Assembly (NCBI GenBank): GCA_002633005.1
Contig: NMRA01000154.1
Span: 623,250-687,249 of the forward strand
From: Phoronis australis
Taxonomy: Eukaryota > Phoronida > Phoronidae
Length of the DNA: 64,000 bases
Direction of reading: 5' to 3'
In this document: piece by piece, positions 9,981-46,849 of the stretch
Layout of the letters: every line of letters starts with the position of its first letter
Numbering within the stretch: position 1 is the stretch's first letter
Translations under genes and position numbers: made by a program
Notes under the pieces: model-generated
What the model was told of the DNA's origin: nothing
What the model saw: only the letters and a program-made list of their open reading frames with translations
Databases searched by the model: none

Positions 9981-11046
9981 CCTGGTAGAGACATTAGTCA
10001 TTGTCTATTGGCTATTGCCCCTAACTTAAGCACGTAGCTTTAACAGAGTAATACCCTCCGACACAGTGCCACCTGTGCTGAAAAGTGTCCCTGTGGAAAC
10101 ATGATGAACGACACTCGGAATTCCGTGTGTGAGCATCAATGCGCATGCTTGGTCGGAAGTGCACCGATCACATCACCACCACTTGCACACGCCTTCTATA
10201 AACTGTACTTATTTGGGCTTAAGCCACTGGATCGGGATTTCCTTGATTGTGTTTACTTTGATCGCTGCCCGTTTTAACAAAGTGCAACTATTCAAATCAA
10301 AGTTCTTCGACATACCACAGGCATCCTCAGCTTTTTGATAAATGATAGTGTATTGGGGACGACAGAGAATCTGAGGACGCCTGTGCGACATACTCGTAAC
10401 AGTAAACTGAAGGGGGTTTCCCAGATTTCAACAAATGGGAATGACTGAGTGTTATGACGTTGGTTTCATTACTTTAACCAATGAGAAGCCATATTAAAAA
10501 ACATTCCACAGTGCTCCATTTCGTAACACTATCATCTATGACTGACTATGTCTTTGAAATAGTGTCACTGTCACTGTTTGTCTAGTAAACTAGTGACAGT
10601 GTAACAGACTATAACACATAACAGAGTAACAGAGGCTTATATGATTCACTGGAAGCACATCTTGAATATGAAATGCGTGGAACTTGTAACGTGCTAACAA
10701 AGAAAAAAAAACTACCAGAAAGCAAATTTGATGAGAAAAGCAACAGACTTGGAGAATTATCATTTCAGCAAGCAAAAACCGTAGACCGTCACGGATTTGA
10801 GAGATTTTCTGTACTCACAAAACCCACTTCCTCGTCCTGCGACACCTATTATCAGAAAGAAGTCTTTAGTTCTTTTGTTCAAATCCTCAAAAATAGAAGA
10901 GCAATGAAGAAACTTGACTTATTTTCTTGTGCAAAACAATTTTTCAAAATAGAAATTATTTTTTCAAAAATAGAAAGTTGTGTAAGCTCTCGTGAGTCTC
11001 CGGATTTCTCCGTATGCTAATTAGGTGTCTGCAGCGTGGTGAAAAA

Positions 11047-34770
<23,724 letters not shown>

Positions 34771-35620
34771 GTACAGCCTCGCTTTCATTCTGCATGTCTG
34801 ATCAAAGTCTATTTTTGTCTTAAGTCTTTTAGAGAGCCATTTTTGTCATGTGACGTTGTATCGGCCAACCGAATCCTGATTTTTTATTTACTGGCGCCGG
34901 TGCATTTTAGTTTGCCATGTTTTGTCTGTAGTAAGCAGGGAAGTCCAGAATAAGAAAGAAACCGGTGTCTTATATCTTAGGCACTTAACTCGCTGGGGAA
35001 AAACTGTTTACGCTAAAATCTTTTTTTTTCTGACTTGGAAACTGGTTTAGCCGTTTTTCAGTTCACTGGTGTTCAGTTAAGGAAACAAAAAGAAACTTCT
35101 ATATTCCGTGATTGGTCAAGCCCTGTATTCGTCTGCTGTGTAAACACAGCATTGTCATTTTAAAAGGTATTGATTATACCTTTGGATATACTAACCGTTA
35201 CTGGCACTGAGGCAGCTGCTGTTGGTATTACGTTTTAGTCAAGATTTGAATAAGTACAAGGAATGTTCAGCTGTCTGTGCATGGACGTTTTAACAGAAAC
35301 AACTAGAAATGGTCTGTGCAGTGAAGTGGTGTTACTGTGTAACATTGCAGAAATTTATAACCGGTCAAATGAGTTAGCATTTGACAGTGTCCGAGGCAGG
35401 TGTTGTAAACTAAGGTCATTTCTGAATCCGCACTGGTTTTGTCTATCCATAAAAGGTCAGCCCTGGATATCTTGTCACTTGCTTATGTAGTCTGCATGTT
35501 CATGTTTAGTGACAATACTTTTCGGGTACGTCAGAGTTCATTACTGGTGTTCACTTGGTTCAGTTGTTATTCACTATGTGTTTTCTTGTAGTCAATAAAG
35601 TGTTAGTATTCAATGTGCTT
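34771..35620 (+). other. ZFR: ZFR probable 3' untranslated region
   Basis: AT-rich non-coding sequence follows the stop codon. The first clear canonical AATAAA is at 35594-35599, about 825 bases downstream. The open frame at 35263-35490 shows no recognisable motif. Confidence 0.45.
35594..35599 (+). promoter_or_regulatory. Candidate ZFR polyadenylation signal
   Basis: AATAAA followed by T/G-rich sequence (GTGTTAGTATT, CTTTGTGTTC) within about 40 bases, as expected downstream of a cleavage site. Confidence 0.5.
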
Positions 35621-36089
35621 CTCTTTGTGTTCAGTCTGTTATCCCTCGACACGCTGTATAATTGTCCACTGCAGTGGGTTAACATGAAGGGGAGGGGTAC
35701 AATGTTATTGAAGACATATTTCAAGTGCGAAATTCAATATCTTGTGCCGTGGTGTAGGTGGGCCGAATTGAATTGCCATTTGGTTTTGGTCACCTTGCTG
35801 TCGTTCTCAAGTTCATGGAAATCCAGTTCCAAGTTGACGGAAATGTTGATGTGATATTGGGAGAGGGATACGTTATTAGACTTCGTTCATATTTTGAGCT
35901 GGTAGGGCATCAATGGGCACCAGTCGTTATATTTCTGGCCTTCGTTTTCACGATGGCGTTAGTGTCGAGAGAATTTCGGCAGTGTTCTAAATATCTTATT
36001 TCTGTCCTGCGATTTCATGGGAAAAACGTGCAACAATGAATTCGAAACTGCGCAGCTCTCGATTCACAGCGATAATAGAATGGGCGTGA

Positions 36090-37280
36090 GATGGACGATT
36101 TTTTGCCAGACCTACTATTTTGACTTGGTGTTGAAACTGGTAAATCACATGCGAAACGGCAAATTAATAAAAAAATCCCAGTATTCAGATGATACTATTT
36201 TATTTCTACAAGAAAAAATTCTGATATAAATTGTCTAAAATTTAGAAAACATCTGGGTTAATGTCTGGCATACTGTAAAATATCAAACAGTTCGAGAGAA
36301 AATTCACTTCACAGATTAAGATTTGGCAAACTTTTGAAGATAATCAAAGACATGGCTGGTCGGATTAGTATGAAACTTACAGATATGCTCTGTTATCTGA
36401 AATGTTGCGAATTGCTTTTAAAATGTTCCACTTATGCATGAAAGGCTGTCAAAAGTAGCCGCCTTTAAAATCTATAATTTTCATGGCAAAAAAATAAGTT
36501 TCATCAAACAAAAACAAAATGACAATTCAGAAAAATGTAATGTCAGCGTTTTGAGATATCAGTCTTGGAACATATATCGAAAACAATCGTGTCCTTTGTA
36601 CCGTTGTTTTGCCATGGATGTACCATTTCGTTTGTGTTAAATTTTACCAAAAAGACGAGCTCATCTTTTATTTGTAGGTATTTGACTAAACACGCCGACA
36701 GGTCGATGAGGCCCTACTTTACCTTAATGGACTAACAAACCAATGAAAGGCTTTGGAATATGTTTCAATTTTCAACCATGATAAACAGATTAAAATAATT
36801 TCTTAAATTTTGAAATGAAAACAGTGGTTTGTCGGTTCTTGGTATAAATATTATGCACAAATCAATACTAGTAAAGTTGGTAACCCGTTGCTTAAATGTA
36901 AAGCGTTTGTAGTTGCCTTTTGCAAACCTGTTATCTTCTATTATGAACTCCCGATTACTTGGGAAGAAAATATTGACTTCTTACATAAAAACATAAATGA
37001 ATACCAAATAGGGTGGAAGAACAAAAACAATTTTGATTGATGGAAGAATCGTATTCTTGAACAGTTTCTATGAGACACGCATCCAAATTCATGACGAACC
37101 TGGGAGGCATTGAAAGATATAAGCTTTCAAAATGGATTAATTATTCCGCTTTGAGACGTGTTATTTACTTGAAACCAAAGCCTAGGAGGTCAAAGGGTGT
37201 TAAAGATTCTCATTTGTTTTCTAGAAATATTTTGCTTTTTCCAGACTTGTCTCGGCGCCGGATACAAAATGCATCTTGAT
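36090..37280 (+). mobile_element. Decayed LINE retrotransposon (L1-like) fragment
   Basis: A frame near 36130-36225 contains KLIKKSQYSDDTILFLQ, a diverged reverse-transcriptase core motif of the YADD type as in L1-like LINEs. Further downstream, in several interrupted frames (about 36700-37270), segments such as WKNKN, NRILEQFL and FKEFC-like text resemble the C-terminal part of such polymerases. Many stops and frameshifts show it is dead. There are no clear element ends. Confidence 0.5.
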
Positions 37281-39300
37281 TGATCGGTACTTAATCCAGA
37301 CAACGCACCTTGATTAAAACCAAATTTACGCTCTTCCACACAAACTCTTGTTACATCCTTATGTTACATCCATAGTGAGGTTTATACAAGTGTTTTGAAA
37401 AAGGCGAATTAAGTTAATGAGGACGCATGTGCATCTTGTGGATAACATTTGATGATGTGTTTTGTGACTTCGTGAAAATTTTGTGGTACGAGATTCAAAA
37501 GCAATTAGTCTTCTCATCTGAACAACACGAGTGGGTCTCGACGAAAGTGTTATAATGACGTCATACTTTGGGTGTAATTTTGTCGATACCAATTCCATAT
37601 TTGAGTATTTATCAATATTTTATTTATAAATGTCCTAGAAACCAGCAGAGCGCCAAGTACTACCTCTAAAATTACTGTACAACCCTATAAAACTTTTGTG
37701 GGTGACGCTTGTTACTTATTGCTTCCCAAATTTGGCACCACCTGTTGGAAAGTTTTGTCTACGCCATTGCTTTCGAGCGTGCGTTACTTCTGTATAGTTT
37801 ATCAAAAAGTTTAGGGACGGATTTTACGAACATTTCATGTCGCAAATGGAATAAGCATCAGTTGATACGACTTTTGGGATGATCTTTGTTGTCAATCTTC
37901 ATGTGCCGAATTACGCCGGATGCACTGGCGCGGCCATGTTGCTTGTCAGCGATACCAGGTCCGGGAATTTCTAGTAACAATAACGTCCCCCAGAGTTGAT
38001 CTTGTAAATTTGATGACACGTGATGGGGCATTGCTAGATTAGACTATAGCACAACACTTGATGAGGAAAACCAGTCTTCACCTGATTAGACCGCATGCGC
38101 GCACCCACGGGGGGCTTGGGGGGCTCGAATGAGCCCCCCCCCNTATCCCTCGTACACTGTGTTACCCAAGTCCGCACTCAAATGTAACACAACTTTCTAT
38201 AAATAGTCCCAGAGCATTTTTAGGTATTTTCCCCACGTGTCACAGCTAGGTTGTCGGTAAACAATCATATGCACACTTCAATCTATGGAATTTATTTGTT
38301 TAACTATCACACTTACGAATGCGCGTCTTTTTCCGGCAACAAAACGTGTAATAACAATAACCTAAAAGGTTAACTGCTATTAAATATTTTCGAGCCAGAC
38401 GTGAACAGAAATCGCATTTGTACAATATAAATGGTACTATGAGATTTTTGAAGAACTTAAACTTAAAAAGAAATTTGGGTGAAAACTGTCTTGATGGGGG
38501 AAATAATTAGTGGGGTCTCATGCGTCTTAAAATGAATGCGATTAGTAGAACAAAAATCATTAGTTTGGACGTTTATTACACTGAACACATGTTAATACTT
38601 GTTGACAACAAGAATTTAAGTTACAACGATACATTCAACAACTACTATAAGCATAACCTTATGAAGAATAGGATAGTAACAGCGGTGCTACTGCTTACAG
38701 AAACTTACTGTTGTGTCAAGTTGAACACGTATCCGATACTGATCAATGTAGTACCGGTGACCGATAAGGGGGGGCGTAGTTTATCGCCGTAATCATTTAG
38801 CAAATTTAACGAATGCGAGACTAGTAATCAGTGTATTTTTGTTTTTACTTTTACGGGATCGTGCAAACTTCGGTATGAGTTCAACTGGCCGAATATGACT
38901 TGGCATTATCATAAATTTCTTAGAAACAGACTGCACGGAAACACGACTGGCGTAAGTCTAAGAACTCAAAAAAGTCACCAAGAAAAGCAGTAAAGTTTCT
39001 ATAAAGCTTGCTAAATCGAATAAAGCTCTAAAAGCAACATATGCGCACAGATTATGAGAGTAAATTGTTTGCTTGCGCAAAGTTCACAGTTAGATGTACA
39101 TGCACACACAACTTAGGCTTAAAACTGCACAGAATATAGAGTAAATACGACACAACAACATTACAATGGTTCAGTACTTGTACACCTATACTTTAAATAG
39201 AGACCATCTACACTATAACACTGACACGATGTGACTTCCAACAAGACAGGTAAAACGGTAGCAGGCGAACAATATTTCACTGAAAACTCTTTGGCGCCGA
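37281..39300. other. AT-rich intergenic DNA, nothing recognised
   Basis: No gene, splice-bounded exon or RNA was found. An N at 38143 follows a C run inside a GC-rich island (38100-38150) where GGGGGCTTGGGGGGCTCG and GAGCCCCCCCCC can pair as a hairpin. Confidence 0.4.
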
Positions 39301-39334
39301 CGTGCATCAATTGTGCATCGCATACGATATGCTT

Positions 39335-40600
39335 CTAAGGTCCACTAGGAGGTGCTGCAGTAGTAGTCAAATCAGCCCGAAGATCAAACGGTGCCGGCGC
39401 ATTGTCGTCATATACCTCTCAGTAAAGTTTCATTGGAATCTGTCAATCAGTACTCTAAATAATATCGGAAAAGCTTTTTCCCTAAACAACACTTGAGACG
39501 TCCCTTATCGAGAACAAAATAGTGACGGCACATGGTCATCATCTTCCAAGTTTCATTACAATCCGTCAATCGGTTCTCTAAATATCACCCCGAAACACTC
39601 TTCCTCCAAATAACACAGCCCCTTGCCACGATACTGCAGGGGAAAAATCCAGTAACACCAAAAACGAAGGATCCGGCGCATTAATATCACATATGTCTGT
39701 GCCAAGTTTCGTCGACATCCGTCAACCGTTTTTTTATGTTCATGCCCAAACAACACATGAAAGCCATTTGAGAACAAAATGACCACTAGGAGGTGCTGCA
39801 AAGGTCAAATCCCCTGGAAATTTAATGGTACCGGCGCATTGATATAGTCATATAGCTTTGCGCCAAATTTTATTGAAACTTCAATCGAAAACACTCTTCC
39901 CCAAAATCGATCTCGAGAAGGGGCTCCTGTGATGAAATTCTTTCGAAAATGAAATGGTGTCGGCATCACAAACCTGTGTGACTAAGTTTCATTCATATCC
40001 GTTACCGCTTCTCCAGATATCATCTGAAGCACTTTTAATGCCCCCAAAAACACTTGAACAGCACCTTGTTAAGAACAAAATGACCACTAGGGGGTGCCAC
40101 ATTAGTTGAATCCACCCGAAAAGTTAAAGATTCCAGCACATTGACATCACATACCTCTATGTCAAGTTTCATTAAAATTCGTCAATCGGATCTCTAGATA
40201 TCATCCAGCAACGCTATACCCCAAAATGGTCACCGACAACGAGGTGCTACAGTGGTCGAACTGGTACGACAAAAAAGAAACCGGCGCATTGACATCATGT
40301 ACCTCAGTGCAAAGTTTCATCAAAATCCGTTGGTTTGCTCACTAGATATATGATCCAGAAACGCTCTTTCCTCAAACAACACTTGAAAAGGCCATGTGGA
40401 TAACAAAATGGCTACTAGGTGGTGCTACAGTGGTCGAATCTGATCGAAAATGTAATCCTGCACTCGATTCGCTAAACATGAAACGTAATCGCTCTCATAC
40501 AAAAAGACCACGAGGAGGCACTGCAGTAGTCAAATCCGCCCGAAAATCAGATGGTGTCGGGGCATTCACATGTTTCGCATCTGTGTGAAGTTTCATGCAA
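39335..40600. repeat. Decayed tandem array with a CTCF-like motif
   Basis: About seven diverged units share the order (a)CCACTAGGAGGTGCTGCAG, GTCAAATC, GGTGCCGGCGCATTGACATC, AAGTTTCAT, ATCCGTCAATCGG, CTCTAGATATCA and CAACACTTGA. Motif copies start at 39342, 39783, 40084, 40412 and 40508, with a weaker one near 40230. Spacing varies between about 100 and 440 bases, so units have been lost or deleted. The first element resembles the CTCF core CCASYAGRKGGC with one or two mismatches per copy. Confidence 0.65.
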
Positions 40601-43429
40601 AAGCACGACGACTCCGTCTGTTTCCGCTTGCGCTAGACCAAGATCTCGAGTGTTGCTTTTCTACATGGCATTCAAGTAAAAACTAGGTCACATCTTTTCA
40701 CAAATCACATCACCTTACGGCAGAGTTAGTCAGCGACAAAAATGGCGTCGATGATAAGACACGTGGGGAAAATGTTGGCATTTCGGCATATACCATGCAA
40801 GGACGTAACCAGGATTTTGAGTCGGGGGGGGGGGGGGNGTGAGACGTTCGCACCGACCCCCGAGCTGCCAAATGGAATAAGCTAGGGAGAATTTTAGGGG
40901 GCCATAGGGCCTATCCCTTTGCCCCCCCTAAATCCGACACTGTCACATACTGCCGACTTCTTTCATTAAATTTCTTTTTCTGTTTGTTAAAGAGCTGAAT
41001 ACTCAATTTTGCTTCATTTAGGTCTTCAGTGCAACTACCAGAACTAGGATTTTAATTTGCAAAATTTTGGAAAATTTGTGTTCCAAGGGTTAACTACCTA
41101 GTCGCGAGTACATGTAAATATAAGTATTTACTAGGTTACGTGTCCAGGAAAACCGGACAAAGTGACAACAATATGCGATCACCCCTATACATGTGGCCGC
41201 ATAAAAACGTTTAAACATAAAGCATTATGACCATTATACGACTCAGTCAACTTTACCAGCCTATGGGTGTAGTCTGCTATAGAGTCAGTCCTTATAACAC
41301 AAATGACATTCTTAGAACGGTTCCGCTCAATGTCCTCCTTTGCACACAAGCGGTTTTTCCGCGGCGTAACTCCGTTTAGCGTCCCCTCACGGCGACTATG
41401 ACATCTCGCGGTCAGCACTGCTCTGCGCGGCCCTCCGAGTCCGCTCAGGTTTGTTAAACACAACCGTTCACTTCCATGAATCCAGACGAGTCCAATGCCC
41501 CACTCCTGTCTTCTCACTCTTGAGTGAACAAGGTAACAGTCCTTGGATAATAACTTGCATAACACAACATCCAAACACATACCGCTGAGCGACGGCGAAA
41601 TACCGTATTCCACAGATTAATGCTCTTGCAACAATTTTCAATACTTAAATGTTCACAACAACTGTACTATACGATACGTAATCACCTTCTCAATGTAAGC
41701 AGACACTAAACCTGCTCGGCAACCAGACAAGTCAATCAAGACTGCGTACACTCACTTAAAACTGAGTGGGAAGCAAATGCGCAATGGATAAAAACACACC
41801 CCAGTTCGGCGACTAAGAAAGTTAGCGTCGCAGGTCTCGTCGCCACTAACGTGCACCACACTAAACGTATATGGTTGTAACATCATAGACTGTTACAGTA
41901 TACAGTTATTTATGATTAAACACTGTCGAGAGGTAGTGGGAGACTTTCAGGAAGCAATGGGGCCGATCAGGTGGAACCGGTGACTCATATCGCCACCTAG
42001 CTGTACCAGAAGTTATTGTGTCCTCGCAGCGGGTGGCATAGGGGCACAGTTTGACTTCGTGAAGCGGCCCCTTTACAGTGTATGTGATTACACGGAATGT
42101 TTTAAACAAAATTAATGGTATCCGGTCCCACGTGACCAGTCGCCAATTAAGTTGCTCTTTGAAAGTCTCCCACGGTCTGATACAACGTACGTTCCCGCAT
42201 TTCTAGAAACAGTTTTCTCCATTGTATAACTGACATCAACTGGTTCTCAAAATTCATTGAGCTACATATCTTTTTCCAACAAAAACTCTCTCCCATACAG
42301 ATAATTCAATCGCGGTTCAATCGACCAACAAATCGCCACGCATTCTCGCTCAGCCACGATATAGTTTTACTGACGCGGCATAATGCCAATGTAAGCACCA
42401 TGGGAACGAATTGCTTTTCAGCTCTTCTTTCAAGTGGAAAGCAACTATTTTTTAAGTTACCTAGAAAAATGCCTATCCCTGGCTACCGCGTAGCAACATT
42501 GTTCAGTCTTGGTCACTTATTGCTCTCTATGCGCGCACGGGCTATTCGTGAAGCAATAGAAAGTGGTGTTAACGGCCCAACAAAGGATTGGCATCTTACT
42601 TCTGCATTCACCCTCATAGGCCTCTTTGTTGGTATCCGCCACTCAGATGTGCGCAAAGGGTGCTGGGAAATTTTGGTGTTCAGTGGAGCAAACGCTAATG
42701 ACCTGCACAGGGTCTTCAATACAGTGTAGGACGTGAATGCAGACAAATGCATTCATGTAGATCTTAGAACGGGCATTTTGTCCAGTGAAACCTTAGAAGT
42801 CTTTACTTTCGGTCTAGTCTGCAACATCTAGTCATGTCATCATTCTAGGATTACAAAAATCAGAGCGAATTCTACCAGTAACTTTCGAAATGCTCATTTG
42901 ACCAGCACAATGACTCATGTGCACGTTTTATCGTGGAAAACTTCAGAACTATTTTCAAAACCAGTAAGAACACATTTACCCTCGACAGTTTTGGCTCCTA
43001 CATCAGCAGCCATCATATCCGAAGTTATAGGACGCTAGGTGTCATGGGGATCTGGCTGTTTCAAATTCCGGACAACTAATAAGCTCCGGTCATCGTTTCT
43101 GTTCATGACCGATCCACTTTTCTTAACCCAGATTGATTCTATTATCCGTTTGATCTTAGATTATTTTCAGACTAAACAGCACGTGCTTTTTCCCACTTAA
43201 TCACATGATTAAAACCAATTAGAACATGATCAGTCACAGCAGATTTGTTACTCTCTGAAACCATCTCCTCTATGAACGTGTGACCCAACGCTGAGAAATC
43301 TCACCCATCTCATTCCTGTGTTCATTTCGTCTGACCAAACCATGCAGAGGATGCATTAGTTCAATGTGATTATACCACGTGGTCGAACAATAGGGTAAAA
43401 CAGTCGCTATCTCTAGTAATGTGGACTTC
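40601..43429. other. Intergenic region, no gene recognised
   Basis: The region includes an N at 40838 after a G run. Open frames at 41185-41613 (-, 142 codons) and 42400-42729 (+, 109 codons) have no recognisable domain or splice partners. They could be fragments of old mobile elements or chance. Confidence 0.4.
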
Positions 43430-43880
43430 ATCGGGAGAAATCGTCAACCGGAAGAGGAGAGAAAATGTGTTACGGTATCTGCACAACGTGTGTTCAGACA
43501 GCATGGCATAGTCACTGCCGTAGAGCCTTTTCAAACTATAATCAGGAGCATCTTAGTTCATCCTACAGACAAAATAAGTGAGGAGAAGAAATGCCAGTGT
43601 ATTGTATTCCTTGCCTTAACTATCAGTGAGTCTTGACAGGGGCGAGACTGGCCAAGAGTTCTCGGTCAGACTAAATGAACTTTCAGAGATGAGATGGTCC
43701 TATACTCAAACAAATCTGGAATGACTGATCATGTTTTTAGTTTGGATCATGTGATTAACTGGGATAATGCACGTTCTGTTGAGTTTGAAAGTAATATAAG
43801 ATCTACACTGTAGACGTGAGAGGAGTCAATCTGGGTCTCAGTGGGTCAGAAACAAGGACGATGGAAGTTATAAGTTGTCC
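43430..43880 (+). mobile_element. Decayed Penelope-like retroelement, endonuclease part
   Basis: A frame with QRVFRQHGIVTAVEPFQTI and then SILVHPTDKISEEKK matches the linker before the GIY-YIG nuclease of Penelope-like elements. A second frame just after (about 43635-43680) reads GETGQEFSVRLNEL, the GETGR-x-F-x-x-RL core of that nuclease. A third gives DHVFSLDHVINWDNA, its distal part. Three frames and several stops show decay. Confidence 0.62.
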
Positions 43881-46059
43881 AGAAATTGGAACACATTGAT
43901 CACCACGCCACCTACCGTCCAAAAACTTCGGAAGTTGGTTGCTGATCGGAACCGAAACTCTCAGGGGGGTAAATGTGTTCTTACTGGTTGTGAAAAAAGA
44001 AACCACTACTCAAGAACTTCAGAACTCACTATTCACATGTATCAGTTTCATCATCTGACTGTTCCTCAACCATCTTACTAAATTCCAACAACACTATTGA
44101 AATCAGGTTTAATCAGAATTGTGAGTTTCTCATTGGCTTCGATGCCTTGACTGCCTGTACCCCAGTAGTAACTTCCTGTGCAAAACTTACCACAGACGGC
44201 ACCGACGGATCTGCCGATATTTGGCTTACACGATCCGTGAAACTCACCTCTGCAACATTTGTCTGGATTTCTTTACGCGCTTCAAACTCCATTCATTTTA
44301 GAAGTCCCAGGTATATTGCCATGCAACAATAACATTCCAAACAGGGTGATCTAAGCACATAGATTTTACTTAAACATGGATACACTGCACTGAATTGATT
44401 CCTTTGTCAGCCATAAACGATAGGGCTTATCAAGCACGATATACACCTCATGTACCATTCTACGTAACCTGTTTCCCCAGAAGCACATGTCGAGTATAAA
44501 ATACCCTAGGGAAGCAGTACGATGTGTGATGGACGTCAACAGCATAGACTATAGCACAGGGACCACCAACTCCGTATATATTCAGTAGACGAAGTCTGTG
44601 ACTTTACGCATACTCCGTGACGTCTTATTCACTAGCGACACTTGGAAAATTAGTAACTTTTACTTCCGACAAGTTCGTCGCCAGTTAATCATGATGCGAC
44701 AATTTCCCGTCACAGTACACTAAACAGAAACTGAAACTGGCAATTCAGAAGAGTGGCCCCTTCTCTAGGATACTACGTAAGAAAATGCCGGAGATGAGAA
44801 TCTGTTGTCCATAATCTAAGGTCAACAGCAATAATACTGAAACACCAACTCAACAAAGGCTTGACATAAACGCCTAAATAGAGTTTTGTAACGTCAGGGC
44901 CTACACCAAGACCTCGCTAAAAAGCAAGACTTCGCAAGATTAAACAAGATCTTGCCGTGTATTACAACTGAGAATTTTTGCCAGATTTTTGTAGCCGCGC
45001 AAGACAGCTACGGAACTCTAGCCTGGACATCTCACTACTAGCGCTACCAGTCTTGATTCGCACTCCACGAAAGATCAAGTACAGGCACCTACCACACTAC
45101 GGAAACAACTTGGCTGGGGTTGCAAAAACCTCAGATAACAATGGACATAATCACAACACGCTCAAAGTCTAGTTTTTTAATTATTCTCTGCAAGAACTTT
45201 GTCGATTCTCGATACACGAACTATTTCAATTCTTTTCTCGCTCAAGTCCCCAAAATATCACGACAGTTACTACAGAAGCAAAGAAACTCTTAAAGCAACA
45301 TTTTACTGAAACAAAACCAAAAAAACTCTTAACCATAAAGCGTCGTTACAACAGTACAACGACGTCGACTTTAAAGTCCGAGTCTTTATAATGACACAAA
45401 TAAAAGCGCTCTGAGGAGCGACACACCTTGGCGAAATTGAATAAAGATTTAAAGGTGAAGTCCACGACGAAAACAAGAACATCAACAACCACAACATTGA
45501 CACCTATTAGACCCTAACGTAAAGTAAACGATCAACCATTAAATGTGCATCGAGGAATCGGTCAATCTGACGTCATCAAATCAGAAAACATCGAATAACT
45601 CGAGAACAGCGAGAAATCAATGACGTGTTTGAGATAGACTGTGGGAGATACATTTACATACCAAGTGTAAAAAGATTAAGTCAAAAAATCGCCTAGCAAG
45701 AGATTAACAAACATAATTAGATAAACGACCGTCCTAGCGCGATTTTGCGTCCGATTTTGCCCAAAACAATTGTCCTTGGACAATAGACTAAGAATACACT
45801 ACCATGTCGATCAAACGAAATAAGCGACTTCTAGCATAAATGTGATACACTAACAATATGACATAAAAATTAGTCAATAAAAGAACAGTTGTCTAAGCAG
45901 TAAGTCTCAAATACCGTCGGGTTTCACATTACTGATAGGGCTTGAGAACATCTATTCTTTCCGTGCACTTAGTTCCGGTTTCCACCGACAGGTTTTTGAT
46001 TTTTACGAGTTAAGTTTGATTTTCCAAACATGGTTTGATTTGTACGAATTATGGTTCAT
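43881..46059. other. Intergenic region, no gene recognised
   Basis: Short open frames only. The one at 43875-44081 has a Cys/His-bearing stretch (KCVLTGCEKRNHYSRTSELT) but its spacing does not fit a classical C2H2 finger. Nothing else could be supported. Confidence 0.4.
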
Positions 46060-46140
46060 TTTCAAGCAAGACTGATTTTTACGAAATAGGTTTGATTTTT
46101 ACGAAATAGGTTTGATTTTTACGAACGGGGTTTGATTTTT
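46060..46140. repeat. Short tandem repeat of about 20 bp
   Basis: Four adjacent copies of TTTGATTTTTACGAAATAGG with small changes. Looser copies extend upstream to about 45990. Confidence 0.85.
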
Positions 46141-46344
46141 CTTTTAATTATTTTTGCCCTTTCCGCGACCCATAGAAGGAATTTCATTACAATTAACTCT
46201 TCCTTTTTACTTTTAAGCAATACAAAAGATTTAAATAACAGGAGGGCTAGCCAAACAGGTGTCGCTTGCCTGCTTTCAAGACCGACCAGCACTGACGTGT
46301 AACTTCACGTACATAAGTTCCTTGTCTGTTTTGGTCCAGACTGT

Positions 46345-46350
46345 TTTATT
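46345..46350 (-). promoter_or_regulatory. Candidate polyadenylation signal of the receptor gene
   Basis: TTTATT on the plus strand reads AATAAA on the minus strand, about 500 bases after the receptor stop codon. Confidence 0.4.
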
Positions 46351-46849
46351 GTTGAGCATCTGCATGTTATTCCATCAGACGTCTTGATACACATGCTTTA
46401 ACAGCTGTTGCTGATGATTTAGTCCCTTGTCTTTTACATTTCTTGTATTCAGTAATCGCGGTTTCCAGTTGTCCTCATGTTTCAGCCAAATATGGTATTG
46501 AGCTGTAATTACGGTAGAGCTATCTGCCGTGAGTACCAGAGTACTTTGAAGAAGGGATCCAACATAGACAGAAGTTATTCAGTAACCCCAGCCCTTCATT
46601 ACATTTGGCTATTGGTGACTTAAGGTTTAAAGGCCATTCTTTTCATATATTATAGGAACTACATTTAAATGTGTTGCCGTTCAACATTCGAGGTCTGGTT
46701 TAAAAGTTGAATTTTCTATCGGGTGGACTTTGAGTTAAAAACCATACATCACTCCATTTACTTAAAACCAATTTTTCATCAGTGGAATGAAGATCAAAAA
46801 TCATATGCAAGTTGTTCTTGAACGTTCGGCATTGTTTCGATTGTGGCTT

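Noticed and set aside
10673-11020. A 115-codon plus-strand open frame just before ZFR
   Set aside because: Lys/Ser/Phe-rich composition typical of AT-rich noise, no domain and no splice link to ZFR; the ZFR frame at 11047 is closed upstream by TGA at 10993.
35100-35135. ATTGGTCAAGCCCTG as another CAGGGCTTGG transposon end
   Set aside because: The match is short and lacks TTCC and the T-rich lead-in; likely chance.
41185-41613. A 142-codon minus-strand frame as a gene
   Set aside because: No recognisable domain, no compatible splice sites and no start context; unusual composition but not convincing.
42400-42729. A 109-codon plus-strand frame as a gene
   Set aside because: Fairly coding-like at first sight, but no family, no partner exon and strong overlap with an antisense open frame.
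43875-44081. A zinc-finger-like frame
   Set aside because: Cys and His spacing does not fit C2H2, and the sequence adjoins Penelope-like debris.
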